From assembly GCA_037447655.1 (NCBI GenBank), contig JBBHKE010001947.1:1-39711 (forward strand): a DNA stretch of 39,711 bases, in the 5' to 3' direction. Origin of the DNA: Zygnema cylindricum (Eukaryota; Streptophyta; Zygnematophyceae; Zygnematales; Zygnemataceae). The notes beneath the pieces were generated by a model. The model had not been told where the DNA came from. It worked only from the letters and a program-made list of their open reading frames with translations, and ran no database searches. Positions 1-10,335 of this stretch are shown here, piece by piece (position 1 is the first letter of the stretch; each line of letters begins with the position of its first letter). Made by a program: the position numbers and the translations under genes.

Positions 1-325
1 TTCCTTTTAGCACCGAAAAAAAATCACAACTCTTTCCAGTGTCATAATTGATTCAATATTGTACAAATTGGCATCAGATTGCAATAGATGGCACCAGCAA
101 AGTGCAGTAGTAAACCAATTATCCCCGAAATTGTTTTGCTGGGATTTGTTTTTGTTGTTTTTTTCTTTGTTGTGAATTTTTTTTCTTATTTGTTTCTACT
201 CTCGAGTGTTTGTTACTACGATCATCTCTATTAATTTTATTAGTTTTATTTCATTTTTACTCAACAAAGTGACGCAGCAACCACAAAGTTGTCTTCTGTA
301 CAGAGTATGCAAAGTCTTCAAATGA
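1..325. other. Unassigned AT-rich DNA
   Basis: No supportable gene. The stretch is rich in T runs (around 150-200) and shows no start codon followed by a long open frame. It could be a UTR or intergenic DNA; nothing distinguishes these. Confidence 0.5.
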
Positions 326-715
326 CTATCGCATGTCTTGTGATTTGACATGTTTTCTTCTATGAGAGATTTGTCTTCTCAAGCACAAGTTAGCTTTTTC
401 CATGTCATCTTTTTTGTTAGACAAGCACATCTTGCAGTTGGGTCTTAACAAGCTCGTGAGGTAGTTTAACGCAAAATTGCAATTGGGTGGACAATTACAA
501 ACCAAATGTTGATGCTCTTGGCACAAATAACATCTTTCACACATGTACTTAGCTTTAACGTGTTTTATTTGGAAAGAACGGGCCGAAAGGAAAAACAAAA
601 CACTTTTTTTTTCCAAACCCGCCGCGATGATAGTAGTGAAAGAAAGAAAGGTCATAGGGGTCATGGTTTGGGAGAGTTCAGTTTTTGCATTTATTTGTCG
701 GACTTCTGAAAGCAA
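326..715 (-). CDS. Possible zinc-knuckle ORF fragment
   Basis: A 129-codon minus-strand open frame that I do not recognise as a family member. It contains one exact CCHC zinc-knuckle spacing, C62-x2-C65-x4-H70-x4-C75, inside a cysteine-rich stretch, followed by a second C-x2-C pair (C94, C97) and a basic C-terminus. CCHC knuckles of this spacing bind single-stranded nucleic acid in retroelement Gag proteins and are also found in several transposases and RNA-binding proteins. No reverse transcriptase, integrase or transposase domain lies beside it, and the N-terminal half looks unstructured. It may be a decayed transposon fragment or a chance ORF. Codon use was not measured. Confidence 0.25.
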   Translation of the reverse strand: MLSEVRQINAKTELSQTMTPMTFLSFTTIIAAGLEKKSVLFFLSARSFQIKHVKAKYMCERCYLCQEHQHLVCNCPPNCNFALNYLTSLLRPNCKMCLSNKKDDMEKANLCLRRQISHRRKHVKSQDMR

Positions 716-1941
716 CTTCTCACACGGTCGCCATGGTTGACCATCATCGGCCGCGGTGTGGTCGTTGAGGAGCCATGGTTACATTGGACAAATATGAGTG
801 GGAAACGGTTCTTTTGTGGTGCTGGCTTTAAATGGATGTCAACTGTATTTCCTGTAACAACAATAACTACAAAAACTATGCTTGAGCGCGAACCATGTTT
901 GGCACCTAGCCATGGAGAAGTTTTGCTGGTCGGTGGAGATTTTGTGATATCGCTACGTGTGCTTGCTATCGTTACTTGCTGGTGTTCTCAAATTTACGCG
1001 GGAGCACGCTCGTAATTTCTGTTGCGTGCTCACTACAAAAGTCACAACAAATATGACGGTGATAAATGGAGGTGTGAATCAAACAAAGATGTACGCCATC
1101 AGACCCAAATACAATGCCTGGGCTGTATATGGCCGTCCGATTCTAGTCCGGACCGTTATAAATGCCCAATCATTGACAACGACCTTGTAATGTCGACTCT
1201 TGATGGAGCGCCGCCCATACGGACGCCCAAGGCCGAGTTTCCATCAGGTCGTGCTAGTAAACTACACCATTCATCGTTATTCATGTTAATAACAGAAGTT
1301 TGGTCGCGGCTCTTTTGGCCCAAAATCATATTAACATTAAAATAGAATCGCCGTTATATAGGAAAAATATTGTATCGTCAAAGCAGCGATAGTTAAACCA
1401 TCAAAGTACAAAACGTGAAGAAAAATGGAAAATTGTTGACTATCATTAAAAGCTACAAATGGAAAACCCAAAAGGACTAACAAATTGTAAAAGCTAAGCA
1501 AGTCCAAGAGCAAGACATGGAAAGTACAAAAAAAATAGAAATACACAAAACAAACTATAAGAGCACTGAAAACCACACTATACACAAACTCCAAAAGACA
1601 AAAAGGGTCGTCAACCCAAAACTTAAACAAGGCCACATTAAAGGTCGGAAAATTTCATTTCGTGTTAACCATTTTATATTATGTTCGTTTACATTAGAGT
1701 TATGTGCGACATGTTTATTTTTGTACGAAACGTCCATGTGACATCTCATTTCTAAAGCTTGTAGGACCCTTCGCATGTAAATTAACTTTGAGTACATATT
1801 AGCCGTTAGAAAGAGCGGGGGCATTAGTAAATATAAATAATAAATTAAGGAACCAAAATAATTTTAAGTTTTAATCTAATTTATGTGTTGTACATTTCCA
1901 AACGCCACAAGTATGTATCTTGGCGAGTGCTATCAAGGTAC
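716..1941. other. No recognisable gene
   Basis: Several open frames shorter than 110 codons occur on both strands, overlap one another, and have no domain or motif I recognise. The composition shifts from moderately GC-rich (700-1300) to AT-rich (1330-1900). The GC-richer part could be an old coding remnant, but I cannot support a call. Confidence 0.4.
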
Positions 1942-1943
1942 AG

Positions 1944-1975
1944 TACCGCGAATCGTTATTAGTGCTCGATTTTTT
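1944..1975 (+). repeat. Truncated end of TA-flanked MITE
   Basis: The sequence TACCGCGAATCGTTATTAG matches the terminal repeat of the MITE superfamily seen elsewhere in the window (for example 7039, 8445, 26405). No matching inverted end is visible downstream, so this is probably a truncated copy. Confidence 0.35.
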
Positions 1976-2726
1976 TTGCCACTTAGCTAGTGACAGTACA
2001 GTTTAATACAGTATTATACCGTCCTCGAGCCGAGTATTTTGGCTGCGATCTACCGTCACTGTGTCTCAATTGCACTTCAGCGAGCGCAAGCTACGACTCT
2101 CCTTCGCCGTAGCACTCTGGCCAATGACAGGCGGGGTGTTCCAAACCTTCCCCCAAGGGACCCGGTTCACATCCATGATCTCTGTGGTTGTGGACCTTAA
2201 TTGGTTTGTGGGTAGACTCGTATAGGTCTTTTCTTTTTGTAGGCGGTTTCGCTCTTGTATTTTTTGTTTTAGTCTTTTACTCTTGTTAGTACGGTAGTGT
2301 TTCGTTTCATTTTTTAGGCGTAGCTTACTTTCCTGTGACTCTTGTAGTCTCCAAAAGCTGTTTTTTTTTCAGTTTTACCCCATTTGTAAGTATGCGGTTT
2401 TACCATCGCACTTTTTGCAATAAAGACTTGACAAAGTCTTTAGATTAAGTATTTTTTCTTTATTGACGCAAATTTGTGAACAAAATGTTTGCAATATTTC
2501 CGACAGCTAACAGATATCTAAATTTAAATGACATCGAAATGCACTTAGCGCTGTAGAAATGTGAAGGGTCACGTGGACCTTTTGTTTGGAGATAGTCTTT
2601 GTTGTCAATAACGCTAGTTTTTGTGAACAACACACAAAATGGTTATTAATATAGGAGTTGAGAAGTTATGGTACATAACTAGAGTTAATACTAATAACCC
2701 TAATTTTTGGTTTCGGTCCAAAAAAT
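1976..2726. other. No recognisable gene
   Basis: GC-richer DNA at 2030-2200 with no long open frame, then T-rich DNA. Near 2425-2447 a short 9-bp inverted repeat (TAAAGACTT / AAGTCTTTA) could form a hairpin. Its role is unknown. Confidence 0.4.
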
Positions 2727-2830
2727 TAGTGTTGTGTATCGGCAAGGATTAGCCGATAACCGATATGGGCCTTTTTTCGGGTTGCCGATAATCGATATAT
2801 TGGCACGATACAGCAGCATTGTACTGTATT
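2727..2830 (+). mobile_element. Fragment of CGATAT-rich hAT-like MITE
   Basis: Begins TAGTGTTGTGTATCGGCAAG and continues with CGATA-rich sequence for about 90 bp. The same segment occurs in inverted orientation at about 21670-21765, ending in the reverse-complement terminus ACACAACACTA. The terminus TAGTGTTG and an 8-bp target duplication seen on the neighbouring copy at 2881 point to the hAT superfamily. No right end is visible here, so the copy is partial. Confidence 0.45.
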
Positions 2831-2880
2831 GTAGTATACTATAAACCACTTTTCCTCCGATGGAAACTTGGCCTTACTAC

Positions 2881-3439
2881 TAGTGTTGGGTATCGGGTAA
2901 ATTCATATCGCGATAATTTCGATATTCGATATATCGAATATCGATCGAGCAGACTCCTCGATATATCGTACCGGGACCAATAAAAATTATCGCGATATAT
3001 ATCGCAAAAAATGGGTGTCCGTACATCTAAAGTATGGAAAATCGACGGACCCGCCTAACCGAAAGCCACTTCGAGAAAAATAATCGGGAAGAAAAAGAAA
3101 ATCACATAAATATCCGGATATTTAGCTTCTAGGTGCATGGACTCGATATATCGATTATCGGATACCTAAAATTCGATATATATATTTAATATCGGCAATA
3201 GGTTCTCGATACCCAACACTACACCGTGGATCGCTATTAGCGTCAATGTTTTTTTCGCCACTTAAAACATCTTTCTCCGTACACACTTGTCGGATTTTCA
3301 ATTTGAGACCGCCAATCGGAAGCTGAGAATGTTACCTATCAATCGCAACCGTCAAGTCCACAACCCGACAATGGTGTACGGAGAAAAGATGTTTTAAGTG
3401 GCGAAAAAAACATTGACGCTAATAGCGATTCACGGTGTC
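2881..3439. mobile_element. hAT-like MITE with a nested MITE at its right tip
   Basis: The left end TAGTGTTGGGTATCG (2881) is mirrored by CGATACCCAACACTA ending at 3221, with CGATAT-rich palindromic DNA between. No coding capacity is visible. The 8 bp at 2873-2880 (CTTACTAC) recur at 3440-3447, beyond a second element that sits exactly at the right tip. The simplest reading is one hAT-type insertion (8-bp target duplication) whose terminal TA was later used by the MITE at 3222-3437. TIR and target duplication are visible; assignment to hAT follows from the 8-bp duplication; the order of events is inferred. Confidence 0.75.
3222..3437. mobile_element. TA-flanked MITE, copy 1
   Basis: A 216-bp non-coding palindromic element. 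Its ends are CACCGTGGATCGCTATTAG and the near-perfect reverse complement, with inverted repeats extending about 60 bp through a segment ending CCGTAC. The left TA is present (3220-3221); the right dinucleotide is TC, one change from TA. It is about 90% similar by eye to copy 2 at 6284-6501. A TA duplication is typical of Tc1/mariner-type transposition, but these ends do not resemble classic Stowaway ends. Confidence 0.8.
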
Positions 3440-4023
3440 CTTACTACTACGTAAAATCTTCGCCATACGACAAAGATAAAAGTTATAAATTGCACTGGAA
3501 CGTCGCTTGACAGCTTGCCCGTGTATATCAAAACGACACGGTACAATTATTGACCATAGTTCATAACATAGATGTCCCGTGCGCATATTTCGCACGGTAT
3601 AAACTAACGAATACTACGTACGGTACGCATTAAACGATTTTGACAAGTTAATAAAATGCGTACCATGCTTTGACTTTTCAAATTCAAATATTCAAACACC
3701 TAAAATACGGAAAAGTGAAAAAAGCCAGCGGCAAGGCAGGGGCGAGGCAGTCTCGTCGCTGAACCAGCAACCTGACTGCCTCGAGCTACACAGGCACCTC
3801 ACTGCGTAGAGTCCTATCATATTTTTTAACCAGCGATCAGGTTTTTTCACTGTTGGTAAAACATCGCCTTGTTAAAACATGTTCACGATGGAAAAAAATC
3901 AAGTTTACAATAAAGCAGAAAAAAGCCAACTTTGTATTAATTTGGAAAAAATGGTTTAATTTTCACATCAAATTATCTTTACTCACTCCACATTACGAAT
4001 ATATTTCTCTCCTCTAACTCTCT

Positions 4024-6056
4024 TTACACCAAATCTAGGTCAAATATCTCTGCATCAAACTCATCTTCTCCTACCTCCCCTTCCTCTTCCTCCTATGCTA
4101 TCATATCCTCTTCATAACTAACATCTCTGGTGTTCTGTAATAACCTGAGATTGCTAAAAACCCAGACCAAATCATTAGCTCGTTTAGGTGTCAGCCTATT
4201 CCTTTTCTTAGAGTGAATATGGTCATAGGTTGACCAATTCCTCTCACATGAGCTAGCAACTAAGCACTGAGCAAGAATCCTAATTGCTACCTTCTGCAAG
4301 GTAGGGGTGACAACCCCAAACTGCTGCCACCACTTCCACCCCGGCATCTTTTTGGCACAAGCCTTTGTTACCTCCCTCCCAAAGACACCCTCAAAACCTC
4401 TATACTTAGAAAGCTCAATGTAGGCCTCAACTTGGTCCCCCACATTTGGTAACATCTTCTCGAGCATTATCTGAAAACCTTCCATTACTTTCAAGTTTGA
4501 ATGCTGGCCATAGGCAGAACTTTGGTACTCGGGATCGAGTACAAAGCCGGCATCATATATGGGGCTATGCGCCATCTCCCATCTGGCAAACCAAGATGCT
4601 TTGAGCTCCTCCAAAATTTGCAAGCCTTCGTAACTTCTTCCTCCTCCATTGCTGGATAACTTTTGTAAAAACTGCCCAATACTATAAAAACCATAATAAA
4701 CATTTCCCACATTTGGGGCCCCTTTGTCACACTCCCTCATTAGCCCCACCACACGCTCTGAAACTGTCAGTGCCTCCGTCACTCTGATCTGAAACTCCGG
4801 ACTCAAAATATGGCCTTTATTCTTAGCACCCTCAGATCTGTATGTAGACTTGCTTATCCACTGCTTATAACCATCATCAAACATTAAGATCTCCAGTTTT
4901 TCCTTCACCTGTAAAAACTTTTGTAGCATGATAAAATTTGTTGCAAACCTAGTTTCTCCCGGTTTCAAAAGCCTAAGAGGTGAGATTTTATTGAACAAGG
5001 CTGCACTCATATGATGATTCGTGATGAATTTTAATACCTCTTTTGCCTGTCGAACTGGTGTAGAAATAACTGTCAATTTGCCCCAATCCTCCAACATTAG
5101 ATCCAATACGTGGGCAGAGCATGGTGTCCACGTGATGGAAGGGTACTTCATCGCGAGCAACGAGGCTGCAGCCTTGTTTACAGCAGCAGAATCTGTCACA
5201 ACCTGCACCACTTGCTCGATCCCCACCGCAAGAACTCCCTTCTCCAACACCTTACACACGTATTCGACATCCTTGATTTTGCCCACTAGTTTCTTCCGCC
5301 GTGACGAACATGTCGCCCTTGGGGGTGACAGCTAAAATGTTGAAGAGAGGCATTTCATCAACGGCTGTCCAACCGTCTGACGTGATCGAGGCACCGGTGA
5401 CTTTCATCGTCTCCACGTAACTCGCCCAATCGCTAGTGACAGTCGCTTTCGTCTCAGATAGGATACGAGTTCTCATAGTATTTCGGTGAGGTATCTTGTA
5501 AGATGCCCCTATCTCCCTGGTCTTCCTCACTGCTTCTTTAAAATATGGGTCATCGAGTAGTTAAAAGGCAAACCATTAGCAAAAAAAGCCCTTGCCCATG
5601 TTGCATCTACCTCTTTCTTGTTAAACTTATTAAAAATATTTGTTATTTTCGTTTGCACACATTGTATTTCATTGCTCTGGCTAGACCCAGGACTTCTTGT
5701 GAGTTCATCCAAATCGGAAATTACACGTTTCTGCGAGCCATGAGAAGATTTTTCGGTGCCTGATGCATTTAGCTCCGCCTTCACCTCTTCCGGACATAAA
5801 ATGCAAGCTCTAATACCCCCACTCTTCACATTTCCAAGAAGGTGGTTCTAATCCTAGTGGCTTGACCATTATATTCGAATTCGCAGTAAACACAGACGCA
5901 TATTTTGTTGTTCCCAACCACCTCTCCGTTTGGAGACCTAACATGCTCCCACTCGATTCCTCGAGGCCTAGGCATGGACAATTCTTGCGAGGTTCGTGGA
6001 AGATTGAAGGACGGTTTCAATGACAGGTTTAGTGGCGGATTATATGGGAGCTTCAA
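4024..6056 (-). pseudogene. hAT transposase (BED finger, DUF659, RNase H-like core, hAT dimerisation), frameshifted
   Basis: Almost all of a DUF659-type plant hAT transposase is readable on the minus strand in four open segments. The first (6056-5826) has a BED-type finger: W36 and the C55-x2-C58 pair; M28 is a likelier start than M1. The second (5829-5527) enters the linker and DUF659. The third (5530-5252) carries the first catalytic Asp (S-D52-G-W). The fourth (5286-4093) carries the second Asp (V-T-D32), the conserved W-T-P-C-x-A-H block, the catalytic Glu (E348 in S-C-E-R-N-W-S) and the C-terminal dimerisation region. Each junction (near 5850, 5545 and 5275) looks like a single-base shift. 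The TAG at 4093-4095 cuts off a further acidic tail that stays open to TAA at 4024. All three catalytic residues are kept, so inactivation looks recent, or some shifts are assembly errors. Introns at the junctions are less likely, because the domain sequence continues directly across. Confidence 0.85.
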
Positions 6057-6129
6057 TGGCGGCTTCCTTCTTAAAGAGGACCGTATGTATCACATTCAAA
6101 AATCATCCGCGTATATTGCGCAACGTCTT

Positions 6130-6260
6130 TTTTTTTTGTAAACGACCGTACGTTTTTGTGTACAACGAAATCTACACGAATTTTACGAAAAACATATAAT
6201 CAACGAATACTACGTAGTTTTCGTAAAAAAGTTGAAATCCGTACGAATTGGACATCTATG
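6130..6260 (+). repeat. Internal copy of the hAT unit's right end
   Basis: This stretch matches 8085-8216 in the same orientation, including a shared run CGAATACTACGTAGTTTTCG and the terminal GGACATCTATG. It ends at 6260 and is followed by AAAAAAAC rather than the outer target duplication. It is probably the true right end of the transposase-bearing half of the unit. Confidence 0.7.
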
Positions 6261-6283
6261 AAAAAAACATTGACGCGCGACTA

Positions 6284-6501
6284 CACCTTGAATCGTTATG
6301 AGCGTCAATGTTTTTTTCGCCACTTAAAACATCTTTTCTCCGTACACACATGTTGGATTTTCAATTTGAGACCGCCAATCGGAAAGCTGAGAATGTTGCC
6401 TTTTAATCGCAACCGTCAGGTTCACAATCCTACAATTGTGTACGGAGAAAATATGTTTTAAGTGGCGAAAAAAACATTGACGCTGATAACGATTCACGGT
6501 G
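6284..6501. mobile_element. TA-flanked MITE, copy 2
   Basis: A 218-bp element with both flanking TA dinucleotides intact (6282-6283 and 6502-6503). It is closely similar to copy 1 over its full length, including the inverted pair around GTACGGAGAAAA and the central AATTTGAGACCGCCAATCGG. It has no coding capacity; short ORFs on both strands here simply reflect the palindrome. Just to its left, 6261-6277 matches the right part of the same family (AAAAAAACATTGACGC), suggesting an earlier, mostly lost copy. Confidence 0.8.
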
Positions 6502-6632
6502 TACTGAACTGTTTGCAATTTGAACCTAAATCTTCCAATGCAGCTTTACACGTGGGAGATTGTGTTTTCGTTGACAAACTCTGACACACCTTTCTATCCG
6601 TACGAATCTTTACATGTTTTGAGAATTCAAAA

Positions 6633-6960
6633 CAAAGATGTCCTATGCGCATAAAACGCACGGAGTAAACTAACGAATACTACGTTCCGTGCGCATAAAA
6701 CAATGTCAAACTTTTAAAATTCGTAGGTAAAATTCGATTTTTTTTGTACTTTTTAAATTTAAATATTTAAACATTAAAAACCCTAAAAACTGAAACGCGC
6801 AATGAACTAGCGGCGAGCGCCGAAATTTAAGGCGTCTCAACGGTGGCGTCCTCCTAAAGGCTGTGTGGAGGACATAAAAATACGCGTGCGAGACGCCATA
6901 AATTCCGCGGCTCGCCGCTTATATACAAATACGCGTAGGAGACGCCATAAATTCCACGGC
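6633..6960 (+). repeat. Internal copy of the hAT unit's left end and subterminal DNA
   Basis: Starts CAAAGATGTCC (one change from the 3567 terminus). It then follows the 3567 sequence: a GTGCGCATA / CGCACGG inverted motif, TAAACTAACGAATACTACGT and an AT-rich segment. From about 6811 it has a GC-richer block that recurs at 7990-8060. A direct repeat (GAGACGCCATAAATTCC) lies at about 6890-6960. No gene is visible. Confidence 0.6.
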
Positions 6961-7038
6961 TCATATTTTTTTCTTTACTCTATTTAGGGTTTATTTTTTT
7001 AGTACCGTACAAAATGGAAGTACGCCATCAGTCAACTA

Positions 7039-7577
7039 CACCGCGCATCGTTATTAGTGTCAAAGTCACTAATTTGGGTTCTTAAAATTTTGATTTTTTT
7101 CCTCAAATAGGATACATGATTTTAATTTTTCCTCGACGTTAATTGAGGTACCGTACAAAATAGCGTAAAGAACTAAAGTTCAATAAGATCTAAATAGCGT
7201 GGTGTACGGTCGATGTCAGACCGTACATAAATGTACCTTTTCAAGTGAAAATTTTACAAAAAATGAATTAAATCGGACGCGTACGCATAAGAACGTGCGC
7301 TAAAAAATCGGGATTGGTCTGACACGTAAATTAGTCTGACATGTACGGATATATAAATTTCACTACGGTGTACGATTTTTTATATTCTGTACGAATACAT
7401 ATAATAATGTATATAATCGTACAGAAAATTTTCCATTTTTGCTGTTCCAAATTAGCGTTAACACTGAAATTAGAATAAACCTTTTTTTTTTAAGTTTTCA
7501 AATTCTTAATTAGCGTCAATGACAGTATATTTACTTACACACTATTTAAACTTTGACACTAATAACGATGCGCGGTG
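7039..7577. mobile_element. TA-flanked MITE, long subfamily, copy 3
   Basis: The ends CACCGCGCATCGTTATTAG and the exact reverse complement are both flanked by TA (7037-7038 and 7578-7579). The 539-bp interior has no long ORF. It contains a segment starting GTGGTGTACGGTCGATGTCA (about 7199) that recurs outside the element at about 7580-7700 and inside the element at 25307-25921. These are members of one larger non-autonomous subfamily. Confidence 0.75.
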
Positions 7578-7579
7578 TA

Positions 7580-7984
7580 GTGTGGTGTACGGACAGTGTC
7601 AGAACACACAAAATTGTACCTTTTTAAGTGAAAAAGTATAATTAATGAGTTTTAGTAGCCGTGGACGCATGAGAATGTGCGCTCTAAAAAGGGGGTCTAA
7701 TCAGGTTGTCAAATAACACGTTCGCACATATTCGTCCAGCAACCACGTTTCTACTGTGTGAACGTACGACTTGTGTACGATTTGTCAGATTTTGTACGAA
7801 TACCTATACTAGTGTAAGCATGTTTGCGACCGACATTTATTCTTTTCAAAGACCCAAATTAAAATTATTAAACAATTGGAATGTATGTTTTTTTTCAAAA
7901 TTTTCAAGTTCTTAATTAGCGCAAAACCACGGTAATTTTTCATGTACGCTAAAGAAACTTCTACGCTGATAACGATTGGCGGTG
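7580..7984. repeat. Partial MITE copy interrupted or truncated at its left
   Basis: Starts with the internal GTGTACGGACAGTGTCAG block and ends in a terminal sequence GCGATTGGCGGTG-type (CGATTGGCGGTG, 7984) followed by TA. No matching left end beginning CACCGCCAATCG is present. Its last 150 bp are closely similar to 35523-35668, another copy without a left end. Copy 3 may have inserted into, and helped destroy, this one. Confidence 0.5.
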
Positions 7985-8084
7985 TAGCGGCGAGCGGCGG
8001 AATTTACGGCGTCTCCAACGGCGGCTTTTCTGAAGACGGAGTGGAGGATAGGTAAAAAATACGCGCGCGCAAATGAACCACCGT

Positions 8085-8216
8085 CTCTTTTTTTGAAATT
8101 TTTTGTACAGTTTTCCGTACTTTTGAGACGTACGAAATTTACGAAAGCTACGAATCAAACGAATACTACGTAGTTTTCGTAAAAAAGTCCAAATCCGTAT
8201 GAATTGGACATCTATG
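8085..8216 (+). repeat. Right terminal region of the composite hAT unit
   Basis: Direct repeat of 6130-6260, ending in GGACATCTATG and followed immediately by the outer target duplication GTTCATAA. The ORFs that cross it are shadows. Confidence 0.7.
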
Positions 8217-8444
8217 GTTCATAACCTTTAGCGGCAAAAGAAAATCCGATACGGAAAGTTCCATACGGATGTTTGTAAGTTTATATCGGACACACTATAT
8301 AGCAACGTATGACCCATAAGAGAAGCGAAGCGTTCCACGTCACGATAATGTTTGGCACAACACCGAAACGGTTGAAGCAGTGTGACAAGTTCAACGGTTA
8401 GATTTGAAATTTCACCTTGACGTGCGGAACGATACTGTACAGTA

Positions 8445-8643
8445 CACCGTGAATCGTTATTAGCCTTATGTACGCTATATCGGCACCCCAAAATTTTGAC
8501 ATTGATACCTTAAATATAATTCATTACATTATTTAAGGACGTGGACCATAGTCTGCCACGTCTCCTTGCACTAAATTAGAATTGATGACGCTAATTTTTT
8601 CTTTACACTAATAATTTCTATACGCTAATAACGATTCAAGGTG
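8445..8643. mobile_element. TA-flanked MITE, copy 4
   Basis: Ends CACCGTGAATCGTTATTAG and CTAATAACGATTCAAGGTG, flanked by TA on both sides (8443-8444, 8644-8645); 199 bp with no coding capacity. Its right TA directly abuts the start of the long polypyrimidine tract, so it inserted at, or marks, the tract boundary. Confidence 0.75.
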
Positions 8644-8645
8644 TA

Positions 8646-10335
8646 CCTTTCCTCCTTTCCTACCTTTTTCCTATTCTCCCTCCCTCCTTTCATCCTAAGA
8701 CCTTTCTCTTTCTCTCCCTCCCTCTCTCTCTTATTCCCTCCCCCTCCAACCTCTCTCTCTCCCTCCAGATTGATCGATCTTCTTGGAAGAAAAACAAACG
8801 GAAAAAACACTTCAACAAAACGAAAAATGTTTCACCGAAAAGTTTCTTACAATAAGTACAATGATCACAATTTCACAAAGGATAAACCTAACACCTCCGT
8901 CTCTCATTCCCTCCCACCCTCCCATTTTTTTGTTTACTCCCTCCCTCCTCTCCCCCCTCCCTCCGTCACTCTATCCCTCCCTTCCTCGCGCTCTCACCCC
9001 CTCAATATACTCCATGCTCCCTCTCTATTTTCTTTCTTTCCTCCCCTCCATTGTTCCAAGATTCCCTCCCAACTTCTCTCCCTTTTATTCTCGATCCTCC
9101 TTCCCATCCACCCTTTGTTCTCCCCACTTTTTTCTCACTAACCCCCTCCTTCCCTTCCTCTTTTTCTTCCACACTGTCCATCCCTCCTCCATCCCTCTCT
9201 CCTTCCCTCCCTAGTCACCCTTCATCCCTCAAATCCTCCTTCCCTCCAACCCACCCCTCCTTACTCTCCAACCATGTCTCCCCCTCCGATCTATTCCGCG
9301 CCATATTTCCCTCTGTCTCGCCCTCATTCACTCACTCTCTCCAAACTTACCTCCCTCCCTCCCTTGTTCCCTCCTCTTTTCTTCCCTTGCTCCCCTTTTT
9401 TCTCCCCTGCTACTCTCCCGATTCTCCCTTGCCCTCTTTCCCGCCTGCCTCTGTCTTTCCCTCTACCCTTCCCTCCCCCCCTTTTCCTCTCTCTCACCCT
9501 CCCATCCTCCCTCCCCTTTTCCCCATCTCCCTCTCTCCTCTCTCTCGCCTAAATCCCGTTCTCTCCCCCTTCATCCCTACCTCTATCCTCTCTCTCTCCA
9601 TTCCTTCCTCCCTCTTCCCCCCTCTCCCTCGCTCCCTCCTCTGCTCCCTCTCTCCCAACCACCTTTCTCCTCTTCCGCCATTCATTTGTCCCCTCCTTTT
9701 CTACCTCCATCCCTCTTTCCCTCCCTTTGTCTGGCCCTACCTCTTTTCCTCCCTCCTTCTTTCCTGTCCTTCTATTTTTCCTTTCAACTTCATCTTTCCT
9801 TCCTCCCTCCATCCCTCCTTCCCTTTTTCCCAACCTCCCTTCCTCATATCTTTGCGCCATCCCGCCCTCCCTCACTCCTTGCCCTTACGTTTTTCTTTTT
9901 TCCATGCATCCTTCGTTCCATCCCTCCTTCCTTTCCTCCCTCCCCGACTCACCTTTTCGCTTTATCCCTCTTTCTCCTCTAACCTCCCTCCCTCTTTTCT
10001 TCTTCCTTCCACTCTTCCTCCCTCTCTCCCTTCCTCCCTCGTTTCCTCCCTCCCTCCTCCCCTCCTATTTTTCCCATTTATCTCCCTCCTTTGTCCCTTG
10101 CTCTCACATATTTCCGTTTTCCTTGCTTCCTTGCCTCCTTTCCTCCCTCCCTCTCTCTTCCGCACTATTTTTATCTCCATCCCGTCCTCCCTCGCATTTT
10201 CGTTTTCTTCCTCCATATCTGCGTACCTCCCTATCTCACCGCTTTGCTCTTTCCCTCCCTCGCTCCCTCTTTCCCTCTTTCCCTCCCTCTAACCCTCCAT
10301 CTTTCTTTCCTCCTTCCATTTCCCTCCCTCGTGTT
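8646..10335 (+). repeat. 1.7 kb polypyrimidine tract (CCTT/CCCT-type low complexity)
   Basis: The plus strand is almost entirely C and T in irregular CCCTCC, CTTTCC and CTCTCT units. The main interruption is about 130 bp of mixed sequence at 8768-8905. Purines are rare enough that stop codons hardly occur on the plus strand, which explains several long apparent proteins of Ser, Pro, Leu and Phe in overlapping frames (the longest 413 codons). None is credible. Long homopurine-homopyrimidine mirror-rich DNA can adopt triplex (H-DNA) structures and often collapses in assemblies. Confidence 0.9.

Larger units (their letters stand above)
3567..8216. mobile_element. Composite hAT transposon unit, 4.65 kb
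   Basis: The outermost ends are an 11-bp inverted repeat, CATAGATGTCC at 3567 and GGACATCTATG ending at 8216. They are flanked by a perfect 8-bp direct repeat GTTCATAA (3559-3566 and 8217-8224). Short TIRs and 8-bp target duplications are hallmarks of hAT transposons, and the unit contains a hAT transposase on the minus strand (4024-6056). A second right-type end lies inside at 6250-6260 and a second left-type end at 6633. The order is therefore left-right-left-right, with one target duplication around the whole. Two MITEs (6284-6501, 7039-7577) and a further MITE fragment are nested inside. It could be a tandem macrotransposon or the product of aberrant transposition or recombination. Confidence 0.75.

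Noticed and set aside
2140-2190. B-box-like GGTTCACATCC suggesting a tRNA or SINE promoter
   Set aside because: No matching A-box, cloverleaf or SINE tail nearby.
5021-6141. Plus-strand ORFs opposite the hAT transposase
   Set aside because: They are shadows of the minus-strand coding sequence.
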